This document shows, piece after piece, positions 22,387 to 31,394 of a stretch of DNA of 64,000 nucleotides. The position numbers and the translations under genes are program-made. Each line of letters starts with the position of its first letter. Positions within the stretch are counted from its first letter, which is position 1. The notes under the pieces are model-generated. The model did no database searches, was not told where the DNA came from, and was given only the letters and a program-made list of their open reading frames with translations. Source of the stretch: Butyrivibrio sp. (lineage in GTDB: Bacteria; Bacillota; Clostridia; Lachnospirales; Lachnospiraceae); assembly GCA_017470505.1 (NCBI GenBank), contig JAFUYO010000046.1, positions 1 through 64,000 of the forward strand. The letters run 5' to 3'.

Positions 22387-25044
22387 ATGAAACAGTTTAC
22401 AGCAGAAGAACTGCGCAAGGCTTGGAAGCAGTTCTATATAGACAGGGGACATGTGGATTGCGGAGCGGTCTCCCTCGTATCGGACGGCTCGACCGGTGTT
22501 ATGTTCAACGTCGCCGGAATGCAGCCTCTGATGCCTTATCTGCTCGGCAAGAAGCACCCTAAGGGAAAGCGCCTGTGCAACGTACAGGGATGCGTCAGGA
22601 CAAATGATATCGATTCCGTCGGCGACAAGAGCCACGGAACCTTCTTTGAGATGCTCGGAAGCTGGTCCCTTGGCGACTACTTCAAAAAGGAGCGCTGTCA
22701 GTGGAGCTTTGAGCTTCTGACACAGCTCTTCGGGTTCGACGCAGATCACCTGGCTGCGACCGTTTTTGCAGGTGATGAGAACGCTCCCAGAGATGAGGAG
22801 GGAGCGAAGTACCGCATAGAGTCAGGGTTTAAGCCTGAGAACATTTTCTATCTTCCCACTGAGGACAACTGGTGGGGGCTTGAGTACGGTCCCTGCGGCC
22901 CTGACAGCGAGATGTTCTATGTAAAAGATGTGCCTGACTGCGGCCCTGACTGCGGACCGGGCTGTAACTGCGGCAAGTACACGGAGATCGGAAACGACGT
23001 ATTCATGCAGTATGAGAAGCACCACGACGGCTCGCTCACACCTCTTTCACAGAAGAATGTTGACACGGGCTGGGGACTTGAGAGGATTCTCGCGTTTTTG
23101 AACGGCGTTGATGATGTCTACAAGATAGATCTCCACGCTCCCGTCATTGCATACATCGAAAAGGAGAGCGGGATCAAATACGACTCTGATGAGAAGAGCA
23201 CAAGGTCAATGAGGATCCTTGCAGACCACACCCGCACATCGGTTATGCTGATCGGCGATGAGGCGAGGCTCCTTCCCTCAAACACCGGTGCCGGCTACAT
23301 CTTAAGGAGACTAATCAGAAGAGCGGTCAGACACTCAAGGGCAATCGGGCTTAACAAGTCACAGATACTGGGCGTTGCAACAATCTATCTCGACGAGTAC
23401 TCGGAGAGCTATGAGAACCTTGTAAAGAACCGCGATTTTGTCCTCAAGGAGCTCGGAAGGGAAATAGACCGCTTTGAGTCGACCCTTGAGAACGGAATGA
23501 AGGAGTTTAAAAAGATTGTAGGCAAGACATCTTCCGAGGGCAAAAAGCAGATCGAGGGGAGAGATGCTTTCTTCTTATATGATACATTCGGCTTCCCTGT
23601 GGAGCTCACGATTGAGCTTGCTGAGGAAGAGGGCTTTTCTGTTGATGAGGACGGATTTAAGGTTTCCATGGAAGAGCAGAAGAAGAAGGCCAGAGAAAAC
23701 GCCAACTTCTCAGCTAAGCTCGACTCCGGCGCTTCAATATTTGACGGCCTTGATGAGTCTGTAAAGAGCGAGTTTGTGGGTTATACAGCGATAAGCTGTG
23801 ACGGAAAAGTCCTTGCCATCTCAGACGGCGAGGCTATAGTAAAAGAGCTTTCGGACGGCAGCGATGGCATCATCATCACCGACAGGACTCCTTTCTACGG
23901 AACCATGGGCGGACAGGTCGGAGATATCGGAGTTATAGAGTCCGGGTCCGGAGCGAGGTTTGAGGTTACAGAGACTATACATGTTCCAGGCGATAGGATC
24001 GCTCACATCGGTTCTGTAATCCGGGGAACCTTTGAAGAGGGGGAAAATGTCAAGCTTAATGTCGATGCCGAAAACAGGGCAAAGACCTGCCGCAACCACT
24101 CTGCAACCCACCTTCTGCAGAAGGCACTCAGAGAGGTTTTAGGAGACCATGTCGAGCAGGCAGGCTCCTACCAGGATCCCGACAAGACAAGATTTGACTT
24201 CTCGCATCACCAGGCAATGACAGTTGATGAGCTGCAGAAGGTCGAGGATCTTGTAAATGAGAAGATAGCTGAGGCACTTCCTGTAGTAACAGAAGAGATG
24301 AGCATGGAAGAAGCCAAAAAGACAGGAGCAATGGCTCTTTTTGGAGAGAAGTACGGCGACGTGGTGCGCGTTGTGAAGATGGGCGACTTCTCAATAGAAC
24401 TCTGCGGCGGAACCCATGTTTCAAATACAAGCCATGTAGGAATCTTCAAGATAGTTTCAGAGAGCGGCGTTGCGGCAGGAATTCGCCGTATCGAGGCCCT
24501 GACGGGGAGTGGCGCCAGAAACTATTACAGAAATGTGGAGAACAGATTAAATGATGCTGCAAAGGCCCTTAAGACAACGCCTGCAGATGTTACCGAGCAC
24601 ATCAGAAAACTCCAGGAAGAGCTAAAGGCTCTAAAGAGTGAGAACGAGTCACTAAAGAGCAAGGAGGCTCAGGCAGCTCTCGGCGATGTCACTGACCAGG
24701 TAAAGGAAGTAAACGGCGTAAAGATACTTGCAACCTCCATGAAGGGCGTAGACATGAACGGCCTCAGGGACCTCGGCGATAAGATGAAGGAGAAAATCGG
24801 AGATGGCGTTGTGGTACTCATTTCCGAGTCTGACGGCAAGATCAATCTCATCGCCATGGCTACAGACGGTGCGATCAAAAAGGGCGCTCACGCAGGTAAC
24901 CTCATCAAGGCCATTGCACCCAAGGTCGGCGGTGGCGGCGGCGGACGCCCCAACATGGCACAGGCCGGCGGCAAGAACCCTGCAGGCATAGCTGATGCAA
25001 TCGCTGAGGCAGAAAAAGTTCTTTCTGAGCAAATTAATGCTTGA
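22387..25044 (+). CDS. alaS: alanyl-tRNA synthetase
   Basis: The 885 residues match AlaRS throughout. The catalytic domain has VMFNVAGMQPLMPYL and LGSWSLGDYFKKE, and the tRNA-recognition part has RRLIRRAVRHSR. The editing domain has NHSATHLLQKALREVLGDHV (about 570) and ELCGGTHVSNTSHVGIF (about 672), whose His and Cys residues bind zinc. The C-terminal coiled coil and C-Ala domain end in GGGGGGRPNMAQAGGK. It charges tRNA-Ala and deacylates Ser/Gly mischarged species. AGGAGG precedes the start, 26 bases after glyS, so the two synthetase genes form one unit. Confidence 0.97.
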   Translation: MKQFTAEELRKAWKQFYIDRGHVDCGAVSLVSDGSTGVMFNVAGMQPLMPYLLGKKHPKGKRLCNVQGCVRTNDIDSVGDKSHGTFFEMLGSWSLGDYFKKERCQWSFELLTQLFGFDADHLAATVFAGDENAPRDEEGAKYRIESGFKPENIFYLPTEDNWWGLEYGPCGPDSEMFYVKDVPDCGPDCGPGCNCGKYTEIGNDVFMQYEKHHDGSLTPLSQKNVDTGWGLERILAFLNGVDDVYKIDLHAPVIAYIEKESGIKYDSDEKSTRSMRILADHTRTSVMLIGDEARLLPSNTGAGYILRRLIRRAVRHSRAIGLNKSQILGVATIYLDEYSESYENLVKNRDFVLKELGREIDRFESTLENGMKEFKKIVGKTSSEGKKQIEGRDAFFLYDTFGFPVELTIELAEEEGFSVDEDGFKVSMEEQKKKARENANFSAKLDSGASIFDGLDESVKSEFVGYTAISCDGKVLAISDGEAIVKELSDGSDGIIITDRTPFYGTMGGQVGDIGVIESGSGARFEVTETIHVPGDRIAHIGSVIRGTFEEGENVKLNVDAENRAKTCRNHSATHLLQKALREVLGDHVEQAGSYQDPDKTRFDFSHHQAMTVDELQKVEDLVNEKIAEALPVVTEEMSMEEAKKTGAMALFGEKYGDVVRVVKMGDFSIELCGGTHVSNTSHVGIFKIVSESGVAAGIRRIEALTGSGARNYYRNVENRLNDAAKALKTTPADVTEHIRKLQEELKALKSENESLKSKEAQAALGDVTDQVKEVNGVKILATSMKGVDMNGLRDLGDKMKEKIGDGVVVLISESDGKINLIAMATDGAIKKGAHAGNLIKAIAPKVGGGGGGRPNMAQAGGKNPAGIADAIAEAEKVLSEQINA

Positions 25045-25069
25045 CGGGAACAGATTTTTATGTTTTAAT
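25041..25069 (+). promoter_or_regulatory. promoter for rpsU
   Basis: TTGACG (25041-25046), a 17-base spacer and TTTAAT (25064-25069) overlap the alaS stop codon. They leave an untranslated leader of about 85 bases before rpsU. Confidence 0.6.
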
Positions 25070-25161
25070 TATTGATGTTATGTGAGCCTCGTGCTCAAGA
25101 CATAGCAAATAACCCAATCAGTCATGTACTTGAAGGGACTGAAGGGAGGGTAAGAGTAGAG

Positions 25162-25338
25162 ATGTCAACTGTAGTAGTAAAAGAAAACGAGACTTTGGAT
25201 AGCGCACTGCGTCGTTTTAAGAGGAGCTGCGCCAAGGCTGGTATCCAGCAGGAGATTCGTAAGAGAGAACACTACGAGAAGCCTTCTGTAAGACGCAAGA
25301 AGAAGTCTGAAGCAGCAAGAAAGCGCAAATATAACTAA
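25162..25338 (+). CDS. rpsU: 30S ribosomal protein S21
   Basis: The ATG at 25162 gives the canonical 58-residue S21. It begins [20 protein letters not shown] and continues [20 protein letters not shown], ending in the basic [15 protein letters not shown] tail. S21 sits on the 30S platform near the anti-Shine-Dalgarno end of 16S rRNA and helps initiation. The longer frame from 25072 is rejected because it runs through the leader. GAAGGGAGGG is a strong ribosome-binding site, though rather far from the ATG. Its own promoter and a terminator make it a single-gene unit. Confidence 0.97.
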   Translation: MSTVVVKENETLDSALRRFKRSCAKAGIQQEIRKREHYEKPSVRRKKKSEAARKRKYN

Positions 25339-25350
25339 ATCAAAGAGAAG

Positions 25351-25382
25351 ATCCCCGACTCATGGCAGTTGGGGATTTTTTT
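25351..25382 (+). terminator. intrinsic terminator after rpsU
   Basis: ATCCCCGACT pairs with AGTTGGGGAT (one G-T pair) around a 6-base loop, and seven T residues follow. This is a clear rho-independent terminator 13 bases after the rpsU stop. Confidence 0.9.
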
Positions 25383-25456
25383 GTGTTTTTAATTTCGATA
25401 TTATGTGCTAAAATAACCATTGTTGCGTTGAGGATTAAGAGAGATTTTGTATTTGG

Positions 25457-26329
25457 ATGATTACAGTTATTGCGGTCATAGTCATAGTTATAGCGATTCT
25501 TGGACTGGTGATCTATCATGACACCCACAATTTTGTTGTCAGGAATTATGAGGTGGAGACAGACAGGTTAAAGGGTGATAAAACCTTTGTTTTTCTGACG
25601 GACATGCATGGCTATACCTTTGGCAGGAATAATGAGAAGCTGATAAAGGCTGTTGATGATATTGCTCCCGACTGCATACTGTGTGCCGGAGATATGTTCA
25701 CCGGGGAAAAGGTAAAGGGCAGGGTGCAGACAGAAGGGGCGGAGCATCTTTTAAAAGAACTTTCAGGCAGATATCCTGTTTATATCTCAAACGGCAATCA
25801 CGAGGAGAAAGTCAAATTATACACAAAAGAATACGGCAACACATTTGACAGATATAAGAGCAGCCTTATAAGAGAGGGCATTTTTTACCTTGAAAACGAG
25901 TCGGCGTATTATGATGACGGAAACGTCAGGATAACAGGGCTCGAGCTGTCTCTTGACTATTTCCAGAAGCTCAGGAAAAAGAAAATGGAGCCGGAGCTTT
26001 TGGAGAAAAAGCTCGGGAGGATAGGCGCGGATGAGGCCTCAAGGTTTCAGATCCTTATCGCGCACAATCCCATCTATTTCGATGAGTATGCAAAATGGGG
26101 AGCCGATCTTACCGTCTCAGGTCACGTCCACGGCGGAATCATAAGGCTTCCATTGATCGGCGGAGTAATATCCCCGGCGATAGCTCTTTTCCCAAGATAT
26201 GATGGGGGAAAATACGAAAAGGATGGAAAAACCATGATCCTGGGAAGGGGACTTGGCACGCACACGATACATGTGAGGATGTTCAACCCGGGAGAGGTGG
26301 CGGTTATTAAAGTTATTGGCCGCAAATAG
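25457..26329 (+). CDS. membrane-anchored metallophosphoesterase (YkuE-like)
   Basis: The product is 290 residues. One N-terminal membrane anchor (ITVIAVIVIVIAILGLVIYH) is followed by a calcineurin-type phosphoesterase. Metal ligands appear in order: LTDMHG (about residue 49), GDMFTG (about 78), GNHEE (about 113), AHNPIYF and GHVHGG (about 221). YkuE-like members act at the membrane on phospholipid-type or UDP-sugar-lipid substrates, but the substrate here is unknown. The ribosome-binding site (GAGGATTAAGAGAG) is weak. A TAAAAT at 25409 may be its -10 element. The downstream scpA follows after 33 bases. Confidence 0.9.
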   Translation: MITVIAVIVIVIAILGLVIYHDTHNFVVRNYEVETDRLKGDKTFVFLTDMHGYTFGRNNEKLIKAVDDIAPDCILCAGDMFTGEKVKGRVQTEGAEHLLKELSGRYPVYISNGNHEEKVKLYTKEYGNTFDRYKSSLIREGIFYLENESAYYDDGNVRITGLELSLDYFQKLRKKKMEPELLEKKLGRIGADEASRFQILIAHNPIYFDEYAKWGADLTVSGHVHGGIIRLPLIGGVISPAIALFPRYDGGKYEKDGKTMILGRGLGTHTIHVRMFNPGEVAVIKVIGRK

Positions 26330-26362
26330 GAGATGTATTTGCTGTAATATGAGGAGTTTTAG

Positions 26363-27112
26363 ATGTCACTTGAGATAAAACTGCAGGTGTTTGAGGGGCC
26401 ACTTGACCTTCTGCTGCATCTGATAGACAAAAACCAGATAGATATATACGACATCCCGATCGTCACCATCACGGAGCAGTACATGGCATACATAAATGCC
26501 ATGCAGAGGGAGGATATGGATGTCACGAGCGAGTTCCTTGTGATGGCGGCGACGCTCATAGACATCAAGTGCAAAATGCTCCTTCCCAAGGAGGTCAACG
26601 AGGAGGGCGAGGAGGAAGACCCCAGGGCAGAGCTCGTCGAGAAGCTCCTTGAGTACAAGATGTACAAGTACATGGCATATGAGCTTAAGGACAGGCAGAC
26701 GGAGGCAGGGATGTCCTGGTACCGCAAAAAGGACCTTCCAAAGGAGGTCAGGGACTACGAGATGCCGCTTGATCTGTCAAACCTCATAGGGGATGCGACG
26801 CTAAGTAAGCTCAACACCATTTTCCAGGATCTTTTGAAGAGGCAGGAGGACAAGGTCGATCCGATCCGTAGTAAGTTCGGCAACATCGAGAAGGAAGAAA
26901 TCGATATGGATGAGAAGACTCTCTATATCAGGGCTTACATCAGGGAGCACAAGACCTTTTCGTTCAGACAGCTCCTTGAAAAGCAGCACAGCAAGACGGA
27001 GATCATCGTCACCTTCCTTGTGATATTGGAAGAGATGAAGCTGGGCGAGATTGAGATTAAGCAGAACGGAACCTTCGCGGACATTATGATAACATCGAGA
27101 AAGGCAAGCTGA
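26363..27112 (+). CDS. scpA: segregation and condensation protein A
   Basis: ScpA is the kleisin that bridges SMC heads with ScpB in chromosome condensation. The 249-residue product starts with the family signature LQVFEGPLDLLLHLIDKNQ, followed by DIYDIPIVTITEQYM. It has the SEFLVMAATLIDIKCKMLLP segment and a C-terminal winged helix (FRQLLEKQHSKTEIIVTFL, VILEEMKLGEIEIKQ). GAGGAG precedes the start. The stop is one base from the scpB ATG, so the two subunits are made in a coupled fashion, as in most Firmicutes. Confidence 0.96.
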   Translation: MSLEIKLQVFEGPLDLLLHLIDKNQIDIYDIPIVTITEQYMAYINAMQREDMDVTSEFLVMAATLIDIKCKMLLPKEVNEEGEEEDPRAELVEKLLEYKMYKYMAYELKDRQTEAGMSWYRKKDLPKEVRDYEMPLDLSNLIGDATLSKLNTIFQDLLKRQEDKVDPIRSKFGNIEKEEIDMDEKTLYIRAYIREHKTFSFRQLLEKQHSKTEIIVTFLVILEEMKLGEIEIKQNGTFADIMITSRKAS

Positions 27113-27113
27113 T

Positions 27114-27683
27114 ATGACTATAGAAGAGGGAGCCGCAGCAGTTGAGGCGATTCTTTTTACAATGGGGGATTCGGTTGAGATAACTTCTCTTGGCAAGGCA
27201 CTTGAGACCGACTCCGGACAGATAAAAAAATATATTGAACATCTCAAAGAAAAGTATGCCGCCTCTGACAGCGGCATAGGTATAATAGAGCTTGAGAAGG
27301 CGGTGCAGCTCTGCACCAAAAAGGAGATGTACGAGTATCTTGTGAAGATCGCCAAGACGCCAAAGAAGGCGACACTCACGGATTCGCTTATGGAGACGCT
27401 ATCCATAATTGCCTACAAGCAGCCTATCACAAGGCTTGAGGTCGAGAAGATAAGGGGAGTCAACTCCGACCACGCCGTGAACAGGCTGGTGGAGTTCGGA
27501 CTGGTGCAGGAGCTGGGGAGACTCGATGCGCCGGGAAGACCGCTTCTTTTCGGAACAACAGAGGAGTTTTTGCGATCGTTCGGGGTGAGGTCGCTTGAGG
27601 AGCTTCCTGTGATAGGAGCTGTTCAGGTGGAGGAGTTCAAGGCACAGGCCGAGCAGGAGATCAACCTCAAACTGGATATTTGA
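27114..27683 (+). CDS. scpB: segregation and condensation protein B
   Basis: The 189 residues contain the two winged-helix domains of ScpB: AVEAILFTMGDSVEITSLGK at the N-terminus and the signature ETLSIIAYKQPITRLEVEKI, RGVNSD and DAPGRPLLFGTTEEFLRSFG at the C-terminal side. ScpB dimers clasp ScpA and regulate SMC. The gene begins one base after the scpA stop. A likely promoter for the next gene begins close to its stop codon. Confidence 0.96.
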   Translation: MTIEEGAAAVEAILFTMGDSVEITSLGKALETDSGQIKKYIEHLKEKYAASDSGIGIIELEKAVQLCTKKEMYEYLVKIAKTPKKATLTDSLMETLSIIAYKQPITRLEVEKIRGVNSDHAVNRLVEFGLVQELGRLDAPGRPLLFGTTEEFLRSFGVRSLEELPVIGAVQVEEFKAQAEQEINLKLDI

Positions 27684-27708
27684 TTCAGTTGTGCTAAACT
27701 GATAATAT
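27680..27708 (+). promoter_or_regulatory. promoter for the sensor operon
   Basis: TTGATT (27680-27685), 17 bases and TAATAT (27703-27708) form a moderate sigma-A promoter just past scpB. GGGGAGGA follows as the ribosome-binding site of the gene at 27732. Confidence 0.5.
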
Positions 27709-27731
27709 CGTAACTGGGGAGGAAATACAGT

Positions 27732-30700
27732 ATGAGAAAGTGGAAAACCTGGCAGATAGTGCTTTTTACCTTATTTTGTATGTTCCTGAATATCGGAGGA
27801 TGGTTCCTTACCGGAGCCCTGGAGCTTCCAATATGGGGAGATACCTTAGGAACGTGCCTGTGTGCGTATGTGGCGGGGCCTGTGTGCGGCGCTGTTGTCG
27901 GTCTGTCATCAAATCTTGCGGTGAGCGGTGTAATAGATATATCTGTTGCTTATTCGGTGACCAACATCGCAATCGCCTTCATCATCGGATACGCATCAAA
28001 ACACAAATGGTTTGACAAATTCTACGGCTTCATGAAAGCGGCGTCTTTGTGCGTCTTTGCAGGACTGATCGTGTCGGTGCCTCTGAATGTGGCGATTGCC
28101 GGAGGCTATACTGACAACAAGTGGGGAGACGCAGTCATAAATTATCTGCTTGGCAAGAACTGGCCTCAGATTCTGTGCCTTATTCTCGGCCAGCTCGCTA
28201 TTGAGTTTGCAGACAAAATCCTTACTGTTGCAATCGTATATCTGATCGTTCTGATCCGCAGATCCGGCTCTGAATTTAAGGAAGTAGGCAGCAATAAGAA
28301 CAGGTTATTCAAAGGGATTGTCCCGGTTCTTTTGATTTCTGTTACTTTGCCCTTTGCGCTTAATGATCCTGAATACGTATCTGCGGCAACTTCCACCGGG
28401 AATGTGGATTACAACGACTATGTCCAGACAGTTTATTCAAGCAATAACGGCCTTCCCTGCGGCGAAGCAAACGATGTAGCCCAGACCAACGACGGTGTCC
28501 TGTGGATAGGTACCTATGCGGGACTTTACAGGTACAACGGGCGCGAGTTCAAGTGGATAGATGAGTATGAGTCGGTAAAGAACGTCAACTGCCTCTATGT
28601 GGACGAGGAGGGGCGTCTGTGGATAGGCACAAACGACAACGGACTCTCAATTGTCATACGCGAGCAGCTGGTCAATGTCATCGACCAGTCGGAGGGGCTT
28701 CCCTCAGACTCAGTCAGGTGCATAGTTCAGTCATCAGACGGACTCTACTATGTTGGAACGACCGACAGCATCCAGGTTCTTGCGATGAACAACGGACTTA
28801 AGGCAGTAAACACCATCGATGATGTCAAATACGCGGACAGCATCACGGCGGACGAGTATGGCCATGTGGCTGCTGTCTCCAGAGACGGACATCTTTTTTT
28901 AATGAAGGAGGGGAAAGTTCTCAAATCCATAGCTCTTTCCAATGGAAGTGAGATCTTCAAATGCTGCACCTTTGCTCCTGACGGAAAACTCATGGTGGGA
29001 TCATCCACAGACCATATATATTGCTACGAGATAACAAATGGTGACTTTAAGAAGGTCAAGGTCATCACATGTGAAAATATAAACAGCATCAACAGTCTTG
29101 ATTATATGGATGACGGAACTTTATTCATGTCATCTGACAACGGGATAGCCTATTTTGGAAAGAGCGGCTACAACCTCCTGAACACAGGCGTGTTTAACAA
29201 TTCAATAGACAACATGATCTATGACTATCAGGGAAATCTGTGGTTTGCATCTTCACGTCTCGGGCTCCTTCGACTTGCGAAATCGCCGTTTAAGGACATA
29301 TACGGATCTTTGGGAATGGAAAGGGTTGTAGTAAATGCTGTTACCTACTGGCAGGACAGCTATCTCTACGGCACTGACAACGGCCTTGACATCGTGGACA
29401 AAAACATCTGCAGGCAGATAGAGAACGACCTGACGGAGGAGTTTGCGGGCAAGAGGATCAGGTGCCTGTATGTCGATGACAGAAACTATCTGTGGGTATG
29501 TACCTACGGAAACGGTCTTATCGAGATAGCGCCGGACGGAAGCAAATGGAAGTACAGTGCTGAAGACAATAGCTTTGGAAACCGCGCCAGAGTGGTGACG
29601 GGACTCTCAGACGGAACAATACTTGCCGCGGGGGATACCGGTGTCAGCTATATACGTGACCACAAGGTGATTCAGTCCATCGGCAATGAAGAGGGACTTA
29701 TCAATTCCATGATACTGACTCTTACGGAACTTGCAGACGGATCGGTCATCGCAGGAACTGACGGAGACGGTCTTGCAGTTATAAGAGACGGCAAAGTCGA
29801 AAAGATGCTGACAAGAGCGGACGGACTCAGCAGTGAGGTAATCCTTCGCACTGTGAAGGACCCAAAGAGCGACGGCGTGTTTATAGTTACCAGTAACAGC
29901 CTTAACTATTTAGAGCCGGGGGGAGAGATCCGCAGACTTGAAAACTTCCCGTATTTCAACAACTACGATATTTTCATCAAGAATGAGAATACCATCTTTG
30001 TGTTATCCAGCGCCGGTATATATGTGGTGGAAAGGGATGAACTTGTATCTGATGCTATTTCGTCCTGGGAGCTGCTGAATGCGAGAAGGGGCCTTGGGAC
30101 GTCGCTTACGGCAAACTCCTGGACCTATTACAACGGCGAAGGAGACCTGTATCTGCCGTGTGATACCGGGGTATTTGCAATCGAAGTCAACAAGTACAAC
30201 AGTGACAGGCACGCCTACAGGATGCAGCTGGAATCCATAGGAATGGACGGCGTTTACCAGACACCGCCCAAGATGGATGCGATCACGGTGGGTCAGGGAG
30301 TCAGCAGGCTGGAGCTATCGCCTGAGATCCTCAATTACACTACCCAGGAGCCCAATGTGGGGTACTACCTCGAGGGGTATGACACCCAGTGGACGATACA
30401 GCCTCAGAATAATTTAAGCAGCATCATATATATCAATATTCCTGCGGGAAAATATATTTTCCATCTCGCAATCTTTGACAATGCCGGGGAGAAGATTCTG
30501 GAGGAGAGAACCTTCGAATTTGAAAAAGTCGGTGAGTTCTACGAGCAGCCGATATTTGTCATGTATATGTTAACGCTTCTGTCTCTGTTCCTCATCTGGT
30601 TTACCTGGATGATTGTACAGAGGCAGCTCACAGCACAGGAAATCAAGCTGAACATGGCCAATGAGACGGTTATGGCCATAGCAAACGCAGTCGATGCCAA

Positions 30701-31394
30701 GGACGTGCGCACAAACCAGCACTCCAACAGGGTTGCTGAGTACTCAGTCCTTATCGCGCAGGAGATGAAGTGCTTTAAGTGGTGGCAGAAAAACAGGTTC
30801 CTTTCAAACCTCAAAAAAGCAGCCCAGATGCACGATATCGGAAAGATAGGCGTCCCCGATGCAGTCCTGAATAAAGTTGGAAGGCTCGACGACAAGGAAT
30901 ATGCTGAGATGAAATCCCATGTAACCAGGGGAGCTGATATCTTAAAGGACTTTACGCTTGTAGAGCATGTCGTGGACGGCACTCTCTATCACCATGAGCG
31001 GTACGACGGCAAGGGTTATCCATATGGACTTAAAGGGGATGCGATTCCTCTTTACGCAAGGATAATTGGTGTTGCCGATGCCTTTGATGCCATGACTTCC
31101 AATCGTGTCTACCGCAATCACATGGACACGGAATATGTAATGAATGAGATGAGACGCGGGAGAGGCGCGCAGTTTGACCCTGAGGCACTCGATGCGTTCA
31201 TGCGCCTCATTGACAAGGGCACCATCAACCTTGACAAGCTCTATGCGCAGAGGCGTGTAGAGATTATGAATTCTGATTCTGCTTCTCAGGAAGAACTTGC
31301 AAGAAGAGTAAAAGAGGACAAACAGATACAACAGACGCAGATCAAAAACGGCACCGGTGACTCTGTGAAGACTCAGGAAGGAGGCAGTCAATGA
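27732..31394 (+). CDS. membrane sensor: ECF-S-like domain, beta-propeller, HD-GYP phosphodiesterase
   Basis: The 1220-residue protein has three parts. Residues 1-185 form five or six membrane helices with GDTLGTCLCAYVAGPVCGAV and SVAYSVTNIAIAFIIGYASK, resembling ECF-transporter substrate-binding (S) or QueT-like proteins. Residues about 225-890 are a Reg_prop-type propeller, with repeats such as DGVLWIGTYAGLYRYNG and GRLWIGTNDNGLSIV, and a Y_Y_Y-like end (YYLEGYDTQWTIQPQNNLSS). One membrane helix (about 938-960) leads to an HD-GYP domain with HSNRVAEY, the HD in QMHDIGKIGVPD, and HHERYDGKGYP. HD-GYP enzymes hydrolyse cyclic-di-GMP. The gene overlaps the next by ATGA. I infer that the sensor responds to a small molecule, perhaps through the binding protein downstream. 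Confidence 0.87.
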   Translation: MRKWKTWQIVLFTLFCMFLNIGGWFLTGALELPIWGDTLGTCLCAYVAGPVCGAVVGLSSNLAVSGVIDISVAYSVTNIAIAFIIGYASKHKWFDKFYGFMKAASLCVFAGLIVSVPLNVAIAGGYTDNKWGDAVINYLLGKNWPQILCLILGQLAIEFADKILTVAIVYLIVLIRRSGSEFKEVGSNKNRLFKGIVPVLLISVTLPFALNDPEYVSAATSTGNVDYNDYVQTVYSSNNGLPCGEANDVAQTNDGVLWIGTYAGLYRYNGREFKWIDEYESVKNVNCLYVDEEGRLWIGTNDNGLSIVIREQLVNVIDQSEGLPSDSVRCIVQSSDGLYYVGTTDSIQVLAMNNGLKAVNTIDDVKYADSITADEYGHVAAVSRDGHLFLMKEGKVLKSIALSNGSEIFKCCTFAPDGKLMVGSSTDHIYCYEITNGDFKKVKVITCENINSINSLDYMDDGTLFMSSDNGIAYFGKSGYNLLNTGVFNNSIDNMIYDYQGNLWFASSRLGLLRLAKSPFKDIYGSLGMERVVVNAVTYWQDSYLYGTDNGLDIVDKNICRQIENDLTEEFAGKRIRCLYVDDRNYLWVCTYGNGLIEIAPDGSKWKYSAEDNSFGNRARVVTGLSDGTILAAGDTGVSYIRDHKVIQSIGNEEGLINSMILTLTELADGSVIAGTDGDGLAVIRDGKVEKMLTRADGLSSEVILRTVKDPKSDGVFIVTSNSLNYLEPGGEIRRLENFPYFNNYDIFIKNENTIFVLSSAGIYVVERDELVSDAISSWELLNARRGLGTSLTANSWTYYNGEGDLYLPCDTGVFAIEVNKYNSDRHAYRMQLESIGMDGVYQTPPKMDAITVGQGVSRLELSPEILNYTTQEPNVGYYLEGYDTQWTIQPQNNLSSIIYINIPAGKYIFHLAIFDNAGEKILEERTFEFEKVGEFYEQPIFVMYMLTLLSLFLIWFTWMIVQRQLTAQEIKLNMANETVMAIANAVDAKDVRTNQHSNRVAEYSVLIAQEMKCFKWWQKNRFLSNLKKAAQMHDIGKIGVPDAVLNKVGRLDDKEYAEMKSHVTRGADILKDFTLVEHVVDGTLYHHERYDGKGYPYGLKGDAIPLYARIIGVADAFDAMTSNRVYRNHMDTEYVMNEMRRGRGAQFDPEALDAFMRLIDKGTINLDKLYAQRRVEIMNSDSASQEELARRVKEDKQIQQTQIKNGTGDSVKTQEGGSQ

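Noticed and set aside
25072..25161. N-terminal extension of S21
   Set aside because: S21 is about 58 residues in this group; the extension translates the leader and lacks a ribosome-binding site.
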